NCBI GenBank assembly: GCA_023078555.1
Contig: CM041204.1
Coordinates: 5,052,430-5,116,429, forward strand
Source of the DNA: Ulva prolifera
Taxonomy: Eukaryota > Chlorophyta > Ulvophyceae > Ulvales > Ulvaceae
Direction of reading: 5' to 3'
DNA: 64,000 nt
The notes beneath the pieces were generated by a model. That model did no database searches. It was not told the origin of the DNA and saw only the letters and a list, made by a program, of their open reading frames with translations. Both the position numbers and the translations under genes were made by a program. Positions 40,343 to 53,800 of the stretch are shown piece after piece (position 1 is the first letter of the stretch; each line of letters opens with the position of its first letter).

Positions 40343-43300
40343 CTACAGCGCACGAGGGATTCTAATGCTCTTGGTCATAAGTAGAGGGCTGTTGAAGATG
40401 GCCAAGTCACACCAGCTATTTTGACATGGAACCCATGTCTCCCTAGTTGGGTCCTCAAGTCCTACATGGCCTCTGTCTGACATCTCTTCCAAGTTTGAAT
40501 GATAGTCACGAGGAGACTTTCCCAAAACTCTAGCTGCAAAGGAGTACTGCCAATCTGTAGGCCACTCCTGCTCGCGTGGGCGCAAGGGGAGCGTCCTGTC
40601 TGTGGCCAATGCATGCTGGATTGATTGTTCACCTTCTGCAGTTGCGATTGATCAACTTTATCACTGTATAACAGTTAATGCCGCTATCTACAAGGACTGA
40701 GTGAGTCTGCACACCGGGAACAGTAGGTACAGCCTGCAATGAAAGCCTGGGGATATTCGCAGTGGTACATGCTGACGATGAGTGTTTAATATCCCTGACT
40801 TGTGTGTCAGAACCCCGCACATGACCTCCTGTTGGCCCAATTGTGGATCTCTGGGGTGAGACGTCTATCAATCTCCTGCCAAAGCAACTTGAATCTGTCG
40901 TAACCAGATACAAGGAGCTTACATCGGAAGCGGAAGCACAGTGGATGTACAAAAGTAGCAGCATGATCTGGGCCACATGAAATGATATTGTCCGCACCGG
41001 CGTTCATTGTGAGACTGGCCTGCAGCACATCGCAATGCACCACAGCGTCTAAGTGCTTGTACCGCTTGCTTCAAGGTGACAAAGCGCTCCTGAAGAAGAC
41101 TAGCAGGCAGGTTCAATTCACTTGTCGGTTGAATCACATGTCCCTGACCGGTGTTTCTGATGTACAGAGAAGCCGTTCCCTGCATGATGAATCCTGACTT
41201 TGAGCCCAAGCTTGCAGCCCGAACATCTGCAAAGTCCATGCACTGTCTGCCCAAACAGGCTTCTCCTGTCGCATCCATGTGGAGTACAGGATCGCACAGC
41301 GCAAGTTGCAGCACTTAAACCACTGTCCACAGTGGGAGTGCATTTCTTGGGCCTAGCCATTACGACCTCGAAATAAGCATGAAAATGGCTGCATTTGACA
41401 ATGAAGTTTCCAGGAGAAGCTTGCTCCACAAGTGCATACTTTTCGTCTTCACTCATGTCGGGCCGGAACCATGGCTCAACCTTTTGTGTGTGCTGATTGA
41501 TAACGCTCCTGAGAAACCTAAACATGCGCGGACCTGAATGGATTCTGTCAAGCTGTTGGGCCAAGATCTCATGTCTCATGGGCTACAAATGTTGCAAACC
41601 TATTCAACATGTCATCAGATGCCATGTCCCCTTCATTTGCACCTTGCTCGGGTCCCAGTGCGTTAATTGGGCCGAGGTACTGAATGCACTCAACAAAGTC
41701 CGAAAATAGAATTGTTTTGTATCCGTAAGGATTCTGGACATCCATGATGCATGCCCTGCACCTCCACATACGTTATGCATGTCAAAGCCCTGGTGAAAGC
41801 GCTCAAATAGCAAAGCCGTGGAGAAATGAAGACCTTTCAACATCAGAAGGTGGACGGCCAAGAAAGTGTTCACAAAGCCTTGTCACGAACTGAGTGCATG
41901 GTATAGGTGCTGCATCATCGACGTTGGTCAGTGTCTGTCCTGTTAGCCGTTCCCATAAATCACAGATCTGCTGCCACGGATCGCCACGTTCCTGCAGGCG
42001 CAGCCACTTGGAAACATTCTGCAGCCAGGGATTAGTGTGCAGTGCCTGCTTCTGCTGGATGGTGTCCACTCTGTCAATCGTATGACCCACTCTTGTACTG
42101 CTTATGCCACACAGCAGGCCTGCACCTTTGCTGTGACGGTTTTCACATTGTGGTGATGTCCCTGGACGCATCGTAAATGCTCCCCTTCCGCCGATCCAGA
42201 TGCATCGAGATCTTCTCCAACTGTAGAAGATGCTCGGCACTGCTGTACATGCCCATATACCTGTGTGGTCGATGTACCCAGTGCTGCCCCTTGAGTTCTT
42301 TCCAAGGCAGCAGCACCACCCCTATCTGCAATCTGTCCATGAGTTCCAGTACTCCGCGGGTATCCTTGTATTAGGGTCTCTGCAGCTATATGACAATTGC
42401 GATTCAGAGTTCAAGCCTGCGAGATTTTATGAGCAGTGACAAGCGCGCAAACCCACCGCTTTGCATATTGCTCATGCAGCCCCTTGTATGCAAGTTCACA
42501 CTTTCTGAGCCACACTGCTGTTGAACTGTGCTGCGAGATGGGGAGAAATGTGACCGGGCCGTGAAGAACCCATCACTTTCTCTTGCAGATTGTTGCTGAG
42601 ACAATCGCACAGGCTTGTTCGCTGAATTTGACATATGCTCAGATATGTCCCCAAAGTTCGTGGGTTCATTTTCAAGAATGGAACTGCAGCCCAGGCCATC
42701 CTGCAGCAAAGTCATCGGACGCTTGGGGTGTTTCGCTTCGGCGACGTCCCAGCCTGGCAGATGTCCGAGTCTTGTCGGACGCGGTTGGCATGGGCTGTTG
42801 ACCATGTTTAAACTGCATTCACTGTCATCAGAGCTGGAGCTGCTTGTACTGATGCTGTTGGCTGCAGCAATCTCTTGAAAAGGGGTTTGATTTATTGAGT
42901 GAGGACCCATTGCAAGATGCAAAGGTGGCACAGCTTTGATGACGCAGCCATTAGAGGCCGCATCAGATACAAAAGTTCCACACAGACATTTGTCCCCATC
43001 TACAGCAGCTTTTATTATTACATCAGCAGCTTCAATGCGTCTTCGGTCTGGCGTGGCATGCGCTTGTACTTGGTTTTGTTCTTCATGTCCCCCAATGCCA
43101 GGTGTCGGGGTCTTAGATCGAGAGACCCCAGGATGAACGCCTGAACAAGGCATGGGTGCAGCCAGACTAGCAGTAGACCGTTCCGTCACTTCAACGTATG
43201 AGTGAGGTTCATCGTCTACTCCTTCGCTATGCACAGGCGGGACTATGGCGCTCGCGTCCTTGACATGTTCCGTCGTTTGTTGATAAGCATTTTGATGCTG

Positions 43301-43751
43301 CGCCAGCGTGCTCAGGATCACATGTAGAGCTTCAGCTACATCCAGAAGCTGAGAAGCAGCTGCCTTCCTTTTCCGGGCCGCTTTAAAGCTGGACAAAATC
43401 CTTCGTGGCTTGGTTGCACCTGATTCTATTACGACTTCGTCTAGCAGTGTAGTAAAGGCTACTAGTCGACTTTTCAAAGTCCGAGTGTCTATAGTCGCCT
43501 CCTGTAGGCTTCTGCACAGGGACGTGTCCAGGCATAGCAGCGGACATTTTGAAATAACCTGCTCCGCAGCAGTCGGTAACATGCCCATGACCGGATACGC
43601 TGTATGTTCATTGACCGTAACAAGCGTGTGCGTGAACAGCGCGCTCCCTGCCAAAGGCTCGGGAGCAGACCTGCAGGTATGTCTTGCTGTCCAAGCATTG
43701 TAGCTTGTCCAGAGCCGACTCATATATTGATACGGCGTCTTGATGCTGCAT
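40343..43751 (-). CDS. STAT-type linker-SH2 protein (plant SHA-like)
   Basis: Exon 1, 43751-43671, starts MQHQDAVSIYESALDKLQCL. Exon 2, 43558-42457, starts CPLLCLDTSLCRSLQEAT, continues through helices (LDEVV, LDVAEALHVILSTL), then becomes a long Ser/Pro-rich region. Further exons are approximate: ~42,370-42,150 (LQIGVVLLPWKELKG, YDASRDIT); 42,051-41,880 (WLQNVSKWLRLQERGDPWQQICDLWERLTG, a linker-like helix); 41,870-41,600 (LLFERFHQGFD, FSDFVECIQYLGP); 41,579-41,331 (PWFRPDMSEDEKYALVEQASPGNFIVK); 41,179-41,050 (LLQERFVTLKQAVQAL); ~40,910-40,850; and 40,600-40,343, ending IRIPRAL. The W-F...GNFIVK...F pattern is that of an SH2 domain, preceded by a STAT-like linker. Plants have such proteins (Arabidopsis SHA, SHB). 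Here the phosphotyrosine-binding Arg of FLVR is Lys. Exon borders after exon 2 and inclusion of the last exon need cDNA. Confidence 0.6.
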
Positions 43752-44569
43752 ATTGTCTTCCAGGTGTCTAATTCAGTGACCGTAAGTGTAAAATGTCAAA
43801 CGGTAAATCACGCGTCGAAGTCAGGACTCCGGGAGGTTTACCAACCCGTACAAAGTAAAAACAAATATGTTATAGAAGTGTCAGGTGAAACGATCAGTTA
43901 AAGTTCAACAGCATGAGACTTGTCACGAAAGCCATCTTGGCTTGTCAGTGAGTGAAAACACGCCTGTCACTTGTCAAAAGTCAAGCAGGTAACAGTCACC
44001 AGGCGTATGATGCAAACAATTCAACAATGCGTTAAGTTTGCCGTGTCAGGACTCAGCTTCGTCGATCCGGACCGGACTGGGCGCAGCTTCTTCAGCTGCT
44101 TGCACCAATCGCCTTCTAGCCACTAAAATGTGGACAGACGGCGAAGCAACGTAGACTGCATCACGCGCAGGTGCTACGAGTACGTTTCAGCATCACACGA
44201 GGCAGTGGAACACACATCATGAGGACATATCTGGAGATATTATTGCCAGAGACCGTTAGGACTTTGACGGCGGCTTGTGCCACACAACGCGAGCGCCAGA
44301 TTGGATTCTGTAGTGTGCCCGCATCGCGAGATAATGTGTTGCAAACGCAAGAAAGAAAAACAAACGGCAGGGTGAATCGCATGTATTACACGGCCGCACT
44401 GCTACAGGAACGATCTCGCCCTCGAACATGCGTACGGCCGGGCAAAAGAGTCAAAGTCTCGGTAAATCAGGACATCGGGCCGGAGATCAGCAGCTGCACC
44501 ACCCCAAAAACATTCTAATCGGGCATCGGCCGACCCATCGACCTCAGCAGCCTGAGGCGCGGGCAGAAC
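43752..44569. other. Intergenic region upstream of the SH2 gene
   Basis: No domain seen. The minus-strand promoter and 5' UTR of the SH2 gene should be in the first part. Confidence 0.35.
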
Positions 44570-44600
44570 ATGCACGATCCATTAGTAATGGATCGTGCAT
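44570..44600. repeat. 31-bp perfect palindrome
   Basis: Two 15-bp arms, ATGCACGATCCATTA and its exact reverse complement, surround a single G. The transcript or single strand could form a perfect hairpin. It sits at the left border of the GT-rich block copy 2, in a gene-free region. Confidence 0.9.
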
Positions 44601-44880
44601 AGTATGCGTGTGGTTGGATGCGGACGCGAGGTGGCACTGTGTCGATGGTGGTCTGGGACTCTGTGTCGTTTGTTGGGGGCGTTGTGGGTACTGCGAGCGT
44701 TGCGTGGGTGTGACGGGAGCGATGGCGCGTGTGTGTTGGACCAGAATGCTGGGTGTGTTCTTGACCTGCTTGCTGCTTTCACGGTGCCTGCCTCGCCACC
44801 TTCATCCTTGTAGCAATGTGTAGTGCCTATGGTGCCACCTGCCTCCTTGACTTGGTCCTGGTACCACACAAATCAGCAAG
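44601..44880 (+). repeat. GT/G-rich repeat block, copy 2
   Basis: A G/T-rich stretch (44,600-44,760) is followed by a C/T-rich stretch, with CCTGCCTC and TCCTTGTAGCAA near 44,790-44,820. The order and motifs parallel 15,720-16,020. The relation suggests a dispersed element, possibly the tail of a retroelement. Confidence 0.45.
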
Positions 44881-45940
44881 CAACGCACAGTCAGCCGCAA
44901 CTACATCCTCCTCAGGGCTGCATATGGCCCAGGAGCAATGAACTTGCCGCGTCGGAAGACAAGCTGAGGGACTGCACCACACCTTGAGAAAATCTCACCG
45001 CAGCATCATCGCACACGCGCTTGGCCGCGCTGCATAGGAAGACCACAGCCAGGGACATATGAGGACCGGGCCACCCGGCACAGCACTGGGCGTGCAATCC
45101 GCAATGCCTGTGCGGGCTCAAGCAGGGAACGGCTCGCACCATATCAGCACCACCGGCCGGAAGTCTTCTGGTCAGCCGGACAGCTTAAGGCGCACCTTAC
45201 ACGGCGCCACGTGATGTTCACACACCTGGGTCTTGTGTCCCACCTCGCATGGATGCTGCATGCTCCCACGACCCCCAGGATTCGGCAGCAGTCGCTGCCG
45301 AGTGCGGCATGCCACATGCACCTCATGGCATCGCCATCTCAGGCACGTACCTAACACCATGGTATGTAAGTGATTGTCTATTTCATCCTGGCTGACGGCA
45401 GCTTCAGTTTGGATGACAGGTCGAACACCTCCCGGCGGCCAAGACGGACGCCTGTTGGGCGCATGTGCAACAGGCGAGGGGCTGTCCATGGACGGCCCAC
45501 TGCGCATATGCTGCACTGCCTCATGGACATGCAAAGTCTAATCGGCAGATCCGTACCTCCTCCCGAGATGTGCTAGCAGAGAGGCTCCTCTCACGGCCAC
45601 CAAACACATGCAAGTCGGACCATGCACACCGCCTTTTGGTGCAGAGGACGAGCAGACTCAGGCAACCGCTCAACAAGTCATGCAGAACCAGGAGCGCCGG
45701 GATCACAGCTTTGCGTGGCACGACGCCCAGGCTAGATGGTCAGGAAGCTGTAAGAGAGTGTGCCGCGGTGCGGGGTCTCTTGCGTACACAATATGTGTGT
45801 TGACCGGGAATTGGGAATCTGGCGTTGGCCCGCCGAGGCCGCCAGCCTTACATCCAACTACCGGCCAGAGTGCAAACTTTGCCTTTTGCATGGAGCACTT
45901 GATCCATGACAATTTTTACAGTGTGACCACACTGAAACCC
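44881..45940. other. Gene-free region before the (CA)n tract
   Basis: Overlapping frames on both strands, no recognised domain. GC-rich compared with the gene-bearing parts. Confidence 0.35.
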
Positions 45941-45941
45941 A

Positions 45942-47257
<1,316 letters not shown>

Positions 47258-48971
47258 TCACACAGCTTCCTCAAGCCATTTCTGCACCGCTTCTTCCACT
47301 TCCTTGAACTCTGGAGTGCCAGGAAACTGTGCCACCAATGATGCTTCGCCGTCTTTCTCTGCAAACGCTTGTGACCCCTCCATTGTGGACCTCACCCTGG
47401 ATAAATTCCACTCATAGCCGAACTGTTGCAATGGGATAAGCCATTTCTTGCACGTGGGCATTAAAGCAAGGGATGTTGTGCAATTTGTGCAGCTGAAGCA
47501 GCTCGGACATCCAAGATCTCTATTCAATCCACAGCGCAAGGCGACACCCAGTGTGAGGCTGCTTCAGGTTGCAAAAAGTATGCTGTGGTACGCGTAAGCC
47601 AGCATCATATATACACAAGCTGATCGAAACAAATCACAATAGCTCAGGTCGTTTCATTGCAGGGCACCCAAGCAGACTATGAAACATTACAAACAAAGCA
47701 CTCTCTAAGTAGATCGCGACAGCAGGTCGATGAACAGGTTGGTTTGCATACCAGATATTCCTCTCGCTTACGCGCTTTGGCGTCACGCTATACACAGATG
47801 TGAAGGTTGCAACAAACGCCTCTTTTTGTTTCCTGAAGAATAGACCGAAATCACTGATCACTTGCCCCCCCCGCCACTGGGGGTTTATCAATATCACAAG
47901 CTCCTTTCCTGATGCCATATCTTCTATCTGCAAAGCTCAACCGCTGGTGATCATCATGCAGCAGACACAATCACTCGACATGCGCCTACATTCATCCCAA
48001 TTTTGTTGTTGTGACTCATTCGCAGCGGTCCTAAATTTGTCATGACCAGCCTTCAATCATCAGAATTTCTCAGGCTGGCGTAAGCTGCGATTCTGCGACA
48101 TATACGGTGCTGGCGATGGCACTGAATGTGTTGGCGCTGCCGCAGGAGCGCCACATGGATCATGCACACTCCACATTGATGTAATTCAACTTCTTGAGTG
48201 ATGTGACTCGATCAATCTGTCAAGTCGAGACGAGACGCCAACCTGTGCAGGCCACAACGAGCAAGCTGTGGTGACGTTCTTGTTCACTTGAAATCAAGTC
48301 ACACCTTTCTCAGCGTATCACCTGTCGCAAATAGCACAGCCAGGACTTCATCCTGCTCCCATGCAACAACTGCATCGCTATCATCCAGAATTCTGAATGT
48401 GTATGGCGTACTCAACTCCATATCCTTACCAACTGCGCGTAACAGCTGCTCCACAATAGGTTTTGCGGTGTTGTATTCTTGTATAATGCCTCCTGGCCTG
48501 AAGTAACAGGTGCTTACAGTGATCGCTGTGCATGCGACGGCGAATGGTAATGCAGATAGTGAAGCAAAAGCTTCACCCTGTGCACACAACGTTCCAGCGA
48601 CAAAGCTTCCCTATTAGTATATGTATTTGTTGGCTCCGCTGTGGAATATTGTACTTTTGTGAAACACTGTTGGCAGGCGGGGGATACCAGTCGTCAAGTT
48701 CGCTCGCCCCACTCAGCGGCCAGGGCAGCTCAAGTATTTGCCGATTGACACCGCGATTCCTACCCATTTCGACTGCTATAGAAGCCTGTCTCACTGTGGC
48801 TTCAGGTCCACTCGGTAGCCCTTGCACCTCATCGGCTGAAGCGGATGTGCTGTGAGCGCAGATCACCCTTTCAAGGACATGGCGTTCACATCGGCCAAAC
48901 CTGCTGCAAGGAAACACTGTGGAGCTCCTGATTGATGGCCGCCCGCATATGCTTCCAGATGCGATTGACAT
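47258..48971 (-). CDS. DUF1995 plastid protein, LPA3-like
   Basis: DUF1995 proteins are plastid proteins; Arabidopsis LPA3 helps assemble photosystem II by aiding insertion of CP43. Exons 48971-48688, 48497-48305 and 47927-47772 join in phase. The first ~50 residues (Ser, Arg, Cys rich, no acidic cluster) look like a transit peptide. The domain follows: ILELPWPLSGASELDDW-PGGIIQEYNTAKPIVEQLL across intron 1, then VAWEQDEVLAVLF, then KELVILINPQWRGGQVISDFGLFFRKQKEAFVATF. A final exon at about 47,480-47,258 ends at a stop; it contains FGYEWNLSRVRSTM and a helical FKEVEEAVQKWLEEAV. Its acceptor and any exon between it and 47,772 are uncertain. The start is the ATG that gives the transit peptide. 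Confidence 0.85.
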
Positions 48972-50855
48972 GATTCGTTTCAAACCAAGATTCTTTTGCA
49001 CCAGATCGAGCTGCTGGCCAGTTGACGCGAATTCTATAATTTGCCGGCATTCCCGGTGTGTACCATGACGAAAGACGACAGCCAAGTTGAATTGTCCGGC
49101 TGTTCACGCTGTACTTTGGTTTGCCATGTGAGCCTGGGCGAGGGACCCAGCCGAGACCCCACACCAGAGTGGCCACAGGCGTCTTTGGTTGGCAACGGCA
49201 CCTGCTGGACCCAGTGCATTATCTATCACGTGCCCGGCCATTCCTGCGTGTTGGATAAACACTACATCGCGCATGTGAGGAACACTCGTCTGCGCCACGA
49301 TGGCCACGACATTAGAGATTGTCTTGGGCATCGTGCAGCGACACAACTGCTCTAATTTCGGCGATCATCCCAGAACGTCATATACATGCAGCTCAACAAG
49401 TAGACTGCCGTGTACTGCACCAATTCCGTGCGCCAATACGTCTTGCCGATGATGAAAGACATACTAGTTGCGCACGACGTGTTCGTTCAGAGCAAATGAA
49501 TGCACTGTCGCGCCCGACTTAAGTATCGACCCGAAGTGTTGCCCAGAGTTGTCGTTTGTGAGCTACTTCACTATTCTTCGTCATGCTTGACAGGTGTTGA
49601 AAGGACGATGCGTACGGCCACAGCGCATGCAACCGTCGCCATGGCACCATGCATCGGATACTCGCAGTGCACCGACTCTGCATGACATTGACACACGCCA
49701 CGATCATTGTGGCCCTGCAAGACATGTGCAGGGGGTTTACATGTCGGTGTTCAGGCATTCTGCACATGCTGCTGCACATCACTTTTTGCGATTCACGGAT
49801 TGCGAAACTTGCCAGATAGCGGCGCTGTGAATGTACAACAAAGACATATCCAGCCACCCTAGCGATAGAGACGGTGTCTGTTGCGGGCTGTAGCTCATCC
49901 TGCAGCTGTAATCCCTCACCATTCCCGTCAGTTGTGGGCGAGGCAGTCTGGCGCTAGCGAGGTTGACGATGTGTTTTGCACGAAGCGTTGAGTCTCCAGA
50001 TGAGCTCGTGTGTTGGCCTCGGCTGTAGCCTGCCTGGCGACCTGGTGCGACCTTGTCTTCATTTGGCAACAGTGTCGCGATGATGATCATTCCACTGATG
50101 ACCTCAAAGCTCTGGTGTATCCGTCTACATGTTACATATAAATCGGAACAGCGAACCCGCTGCGTTTTGCCATGTGCCACAGGTATATGTCGCGCTCGTG
50201 TTGCAGTGAGCTCCTATGTTTGTTTCAGGCAACGCGCTGCGCAATATGGAACAAAAGTCTGTCATCGAGGATTTACAATGAAACATCTATTTCTATTGAT
50301 CAGATCGGCCGCATGTTGTACATCCGGATTACCTGGCGCGTTTGTGCAAGTCGGAGCACACCGCCATTTCACACACTTGAATTGTGTGAACCTTGCATAG
50401 TATTGCTGCATGTACTAGGACGGATTTGTATAGTGTCACTTCATGTAGTGGGACTATGTCGGGGTAGACAGGCCATGCGGATTGTGGACATTTACTGCAT
50501 ATAGAAGCAGTGTTGTGATCATCCGGATCAGATGTACATCAACAACAGCTAACCGCAAAGATGGCGTTGGTGATTGTACGTGCTGCAGTACTCTCATAGC
50601 GTGTCTGTGATATTGTCTGCAAGAAGCAGAGGGCACGCGTTGTCCCCGGCCCAGAGGGTAATGTTGTCTCCTCATAAGCTGCAGCGGGGTCCCACACAGC
50701 TCCTTGAATTTCGGCCATGTTCCTCGAATCACCTGTTCAGCGAGCAGGTGTTTGACCAAGTATTGACCATGGCTGCATATTTCTTACAGCTTCATGAATA
50801 TTGCAGGTTGTGAATGGGAGTGTCCCCTCATCCGGCGCCACCTGCAGACGCCAAC
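48972..50855. other. Intergenic region between divergent genes
   Basis: Between the LPA3-like start (-) and the MPND-like start (+). Frames such as 50,180-49,779 (-) have one hydrophobic stretch but no recognised domain. Promoters of both neighbours are expected at the ends. Confidence 0.35.
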
Positions 50856-53800
50856 ATGCCGCCATCTCAGCCCTTGCCCCACCCAATGTCTTTGTACACA
50901 TCTCAGAATCCCACAGTACCTGCCACACCAACCGTGGTCGGTACTTCATTCTTTGCGCAAGGCATGTTTGGCGAGCATGGCCAAGTGCAGCAGGAGAGCG
51001 GTGTCCGCACAGGCTCACAGCAGGCTGCCCAGCAGCCATACCATCTTTCTCGAGGTAATTCACCGCGGCTTTCTCAATCTAGTAGAATTTAGACCTTTTC
51101 ATCAGTAAACTCGTCAATCAGGTTGATTCTCATGCTTTCAATCCTCACGTTGCGCACACCAGGCCCGCCCACGCAAGATGTTTTGAACTATCTCTATCAA
51201 GGCCCAAATACATTGACGAAGTTCTTGTTGCAGGTCAAGTTCCAGCTACTCAGCACCTGCCAACGTCGCAGCTGCAATCCTGGCCTACAGGAAACCGGCC
51301 GATGGCCTCCCATGGGCGTGCAGATCCCTCTCGCGCAGGACAGCCCCAACTATCTGGCGCTACAGATATGGCAGGTAGCTCTATGTCCGCAAGATCTCTC
51401 AGCAACTCTGGGGCAGCAGAGTGTCTTGATCAGATGTCCTCACAGCCAGGCTTGAATGATCAGGAATCAATGGCGACTGCTGTTATGCATGCCTTGATCG
51501 GGACCTCCAAGCCACACGCGCCCCGGCATCCCTACTCCATGCAAGCTGGAAGCATCCAAATGTCCTCTTTGCCAGTCGGTCACATTGGCAGTCCCGTGCT
51601 GGATGCAGCTGCTCTCGGATCTGTGCAACGAGCACCTCCGGTCCAATCTTTTGTACCAGGTGGTACACGGGGGTCACTGCCTCTTCATTCCCAGCTCAAT
51701 GCACCTGTCCCAATGGCTTCCAGTGTGTTCAGCGTGGCATCAGAGCAGCAAGGATTGATGCACGCACTGGCTCAGCCTGTTGCCATACGGCATGCCAACG
51801 GAACCGCTGGGGTTGGGCTTAGTCCAGTGGTTCAAGCAACAAAGGTAATTTCAGTCAAGCTTATCATATATGGTTGCCTTCGATTGAACCACTGATTCCA
51901 GCTTGCTCTGGCACTATCATAAGGCTTGCTGATTGCGTTCCTGGTTACCATTGTCGCTATCCGACATACGTACAGTGGTGGTGTGACATTTCATTTCAGG
52001 TGCCACATTTCTGTGTGCGTTTCAAGGCATGCAGCTTGTGATATGCAAACTGGAGGCATAGCTCAGGTGATCATCTGCTGTACTTGCGCGTGCAGAGAGG
52101 AGGTCCAGCTGATGGCCAGGCACCAACATCCCTGGGCGACCGCACACAACGCAGCCCACAACTCCCAAGTAGATCTGGGGTCCCAGGTACCGTCGTTCCC
52201 GCATCGCCCTTTGCAGGCCATGTACCCTATCATGTTCCAGTTTTGACGGGCACTGCAATGCACGTCACCACAGCAGGGCAGGCACAGCAACCACATCCAA
52301 GCCTGCCTGGCCTCAACTCAGCTCAGCCGGCTTCTTGGGTTGGGCAAGAGCCATGGCCTGCTCCAACAGCCCAGAGCGCAGCTACAAAAGAGCATCCTGC
52401 AGTTTCAGTTCAATCCATTGTAGAGCAGGTGGAGCGCCACGTCGCCAATCTTGCAGGCCCTGCTGCAGGAGCTAGGAGCAGCCCACTGCATACACGTGCC
52501 CTGAGCAAGCCTCTTCCTTCCCAAAATCCAAACGCCCGTGAGATTGACGAACCAGCAGTAAAGCAAACCGTGAAGAGCGGACAGGGTTTTGCAGCTTTGC
52601 CCAGACATCCTCCAGCACAATTACCGCAAGCGCTCAGCACACCGCCAGTTGCCGTTCCGGAACATGCTCCGTCCTTGCAGACCAATGAAGAGCCTATTCG
52701 GGCGCAACAAGCCCTCACTGATCCCTTAGAGAAGGTTCGTGTACCTGTGAAACGAGGACCTGCTGGCCAATCAGCCGCTCAGTCAGCAACTGAGCAATGC
52801 AACACTGCCGGTCCGGCTGTTCCCACATGTGCGAGCCAGCTGCCAACCAAAATTGCAGCTGGAGGGAACTGCCAATCTTATACATCATCAGCAGCAGATG
52901 CACCTAGAGTAAATGCTCCACAACGAATGCCTATTCCTGCAAGGGCAGCTGTTCCTGTGCCTGCGGCGCGGCCTGCTACAGACACAGCATGTGCCCATGC
53001 GCCAGATCTTACCAGCCCCATGCATCAGAGGCTTGCTCTCACTACAGAAGAATCTGCTGTGTTGGCAAAAGCCTCCGAGCCACAGGATCGGACTGCTTCG
53101 AACTGCCAAATTGCTCCACGCAGAAGTAGCTCAAGTGTTGCAGCTGTCGCTGCCAAAAGCGTGCGACCTGCGTTGTCATTTGGTGGTGCTAGAAAGCAAG
53201 CTAACAGTGCCCTTGAAACTGCACCAGATCATGCACTTCCGGACGCAGCGCAGCTTCCTATGCTGCCAGTCGAAGTTGCATCCTCTGCAAAGAATAGGCC
53301 ATCCGTCCTCACCCGCAAAGTTCTTGTGCAAGCTGAGCTGCGCCAGAGACCTGCGTATACTATAGCCACCGCCGCAGCTGCTTCGGAACCACCATCCAGT
53401 AGCCGCACTGAGAGTGTGCCAGCAGAAGATGCAGATGACACTGTATTGTCAAGCTCCACAGATACAGACTCGCTGCGCAGCCCTCCACCACAGTCTGCTA
53501 CGCATAGGCGTGGAGTGACCCTGAAGCACCTGATCGATGCTGGTCTGCTCATTGCTGGCCCGCAGGTGCTCAAAGTGCCATTGAATGGGTGCGTGTATGC
53601 TGCCGGAGTGCGGCATGATGGTTCTGTTGAGTGTGATGGCAACATAGTTCCAAATTTATCTAGCCTCTTCAATCGGGATGCTTGTGGGCCGCTCAGTGAA
53701 GAGAAAGCATGGCGCCTGGTCCGGTGTGGTCGCTGGAATTTGCGGCACTATCGGCGATTGTACTACCTGAACACAGGGGCTCTATGTCCACCGGGCATTT

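Noticed and set aside
41604..41769. EF-hand reading of FSDFVECIQYLGP
   Set aside because: The Asp-x-Asp loop of an EF-hand is absent. The segment fits better as part of the linker ahead of the SH2 domain.
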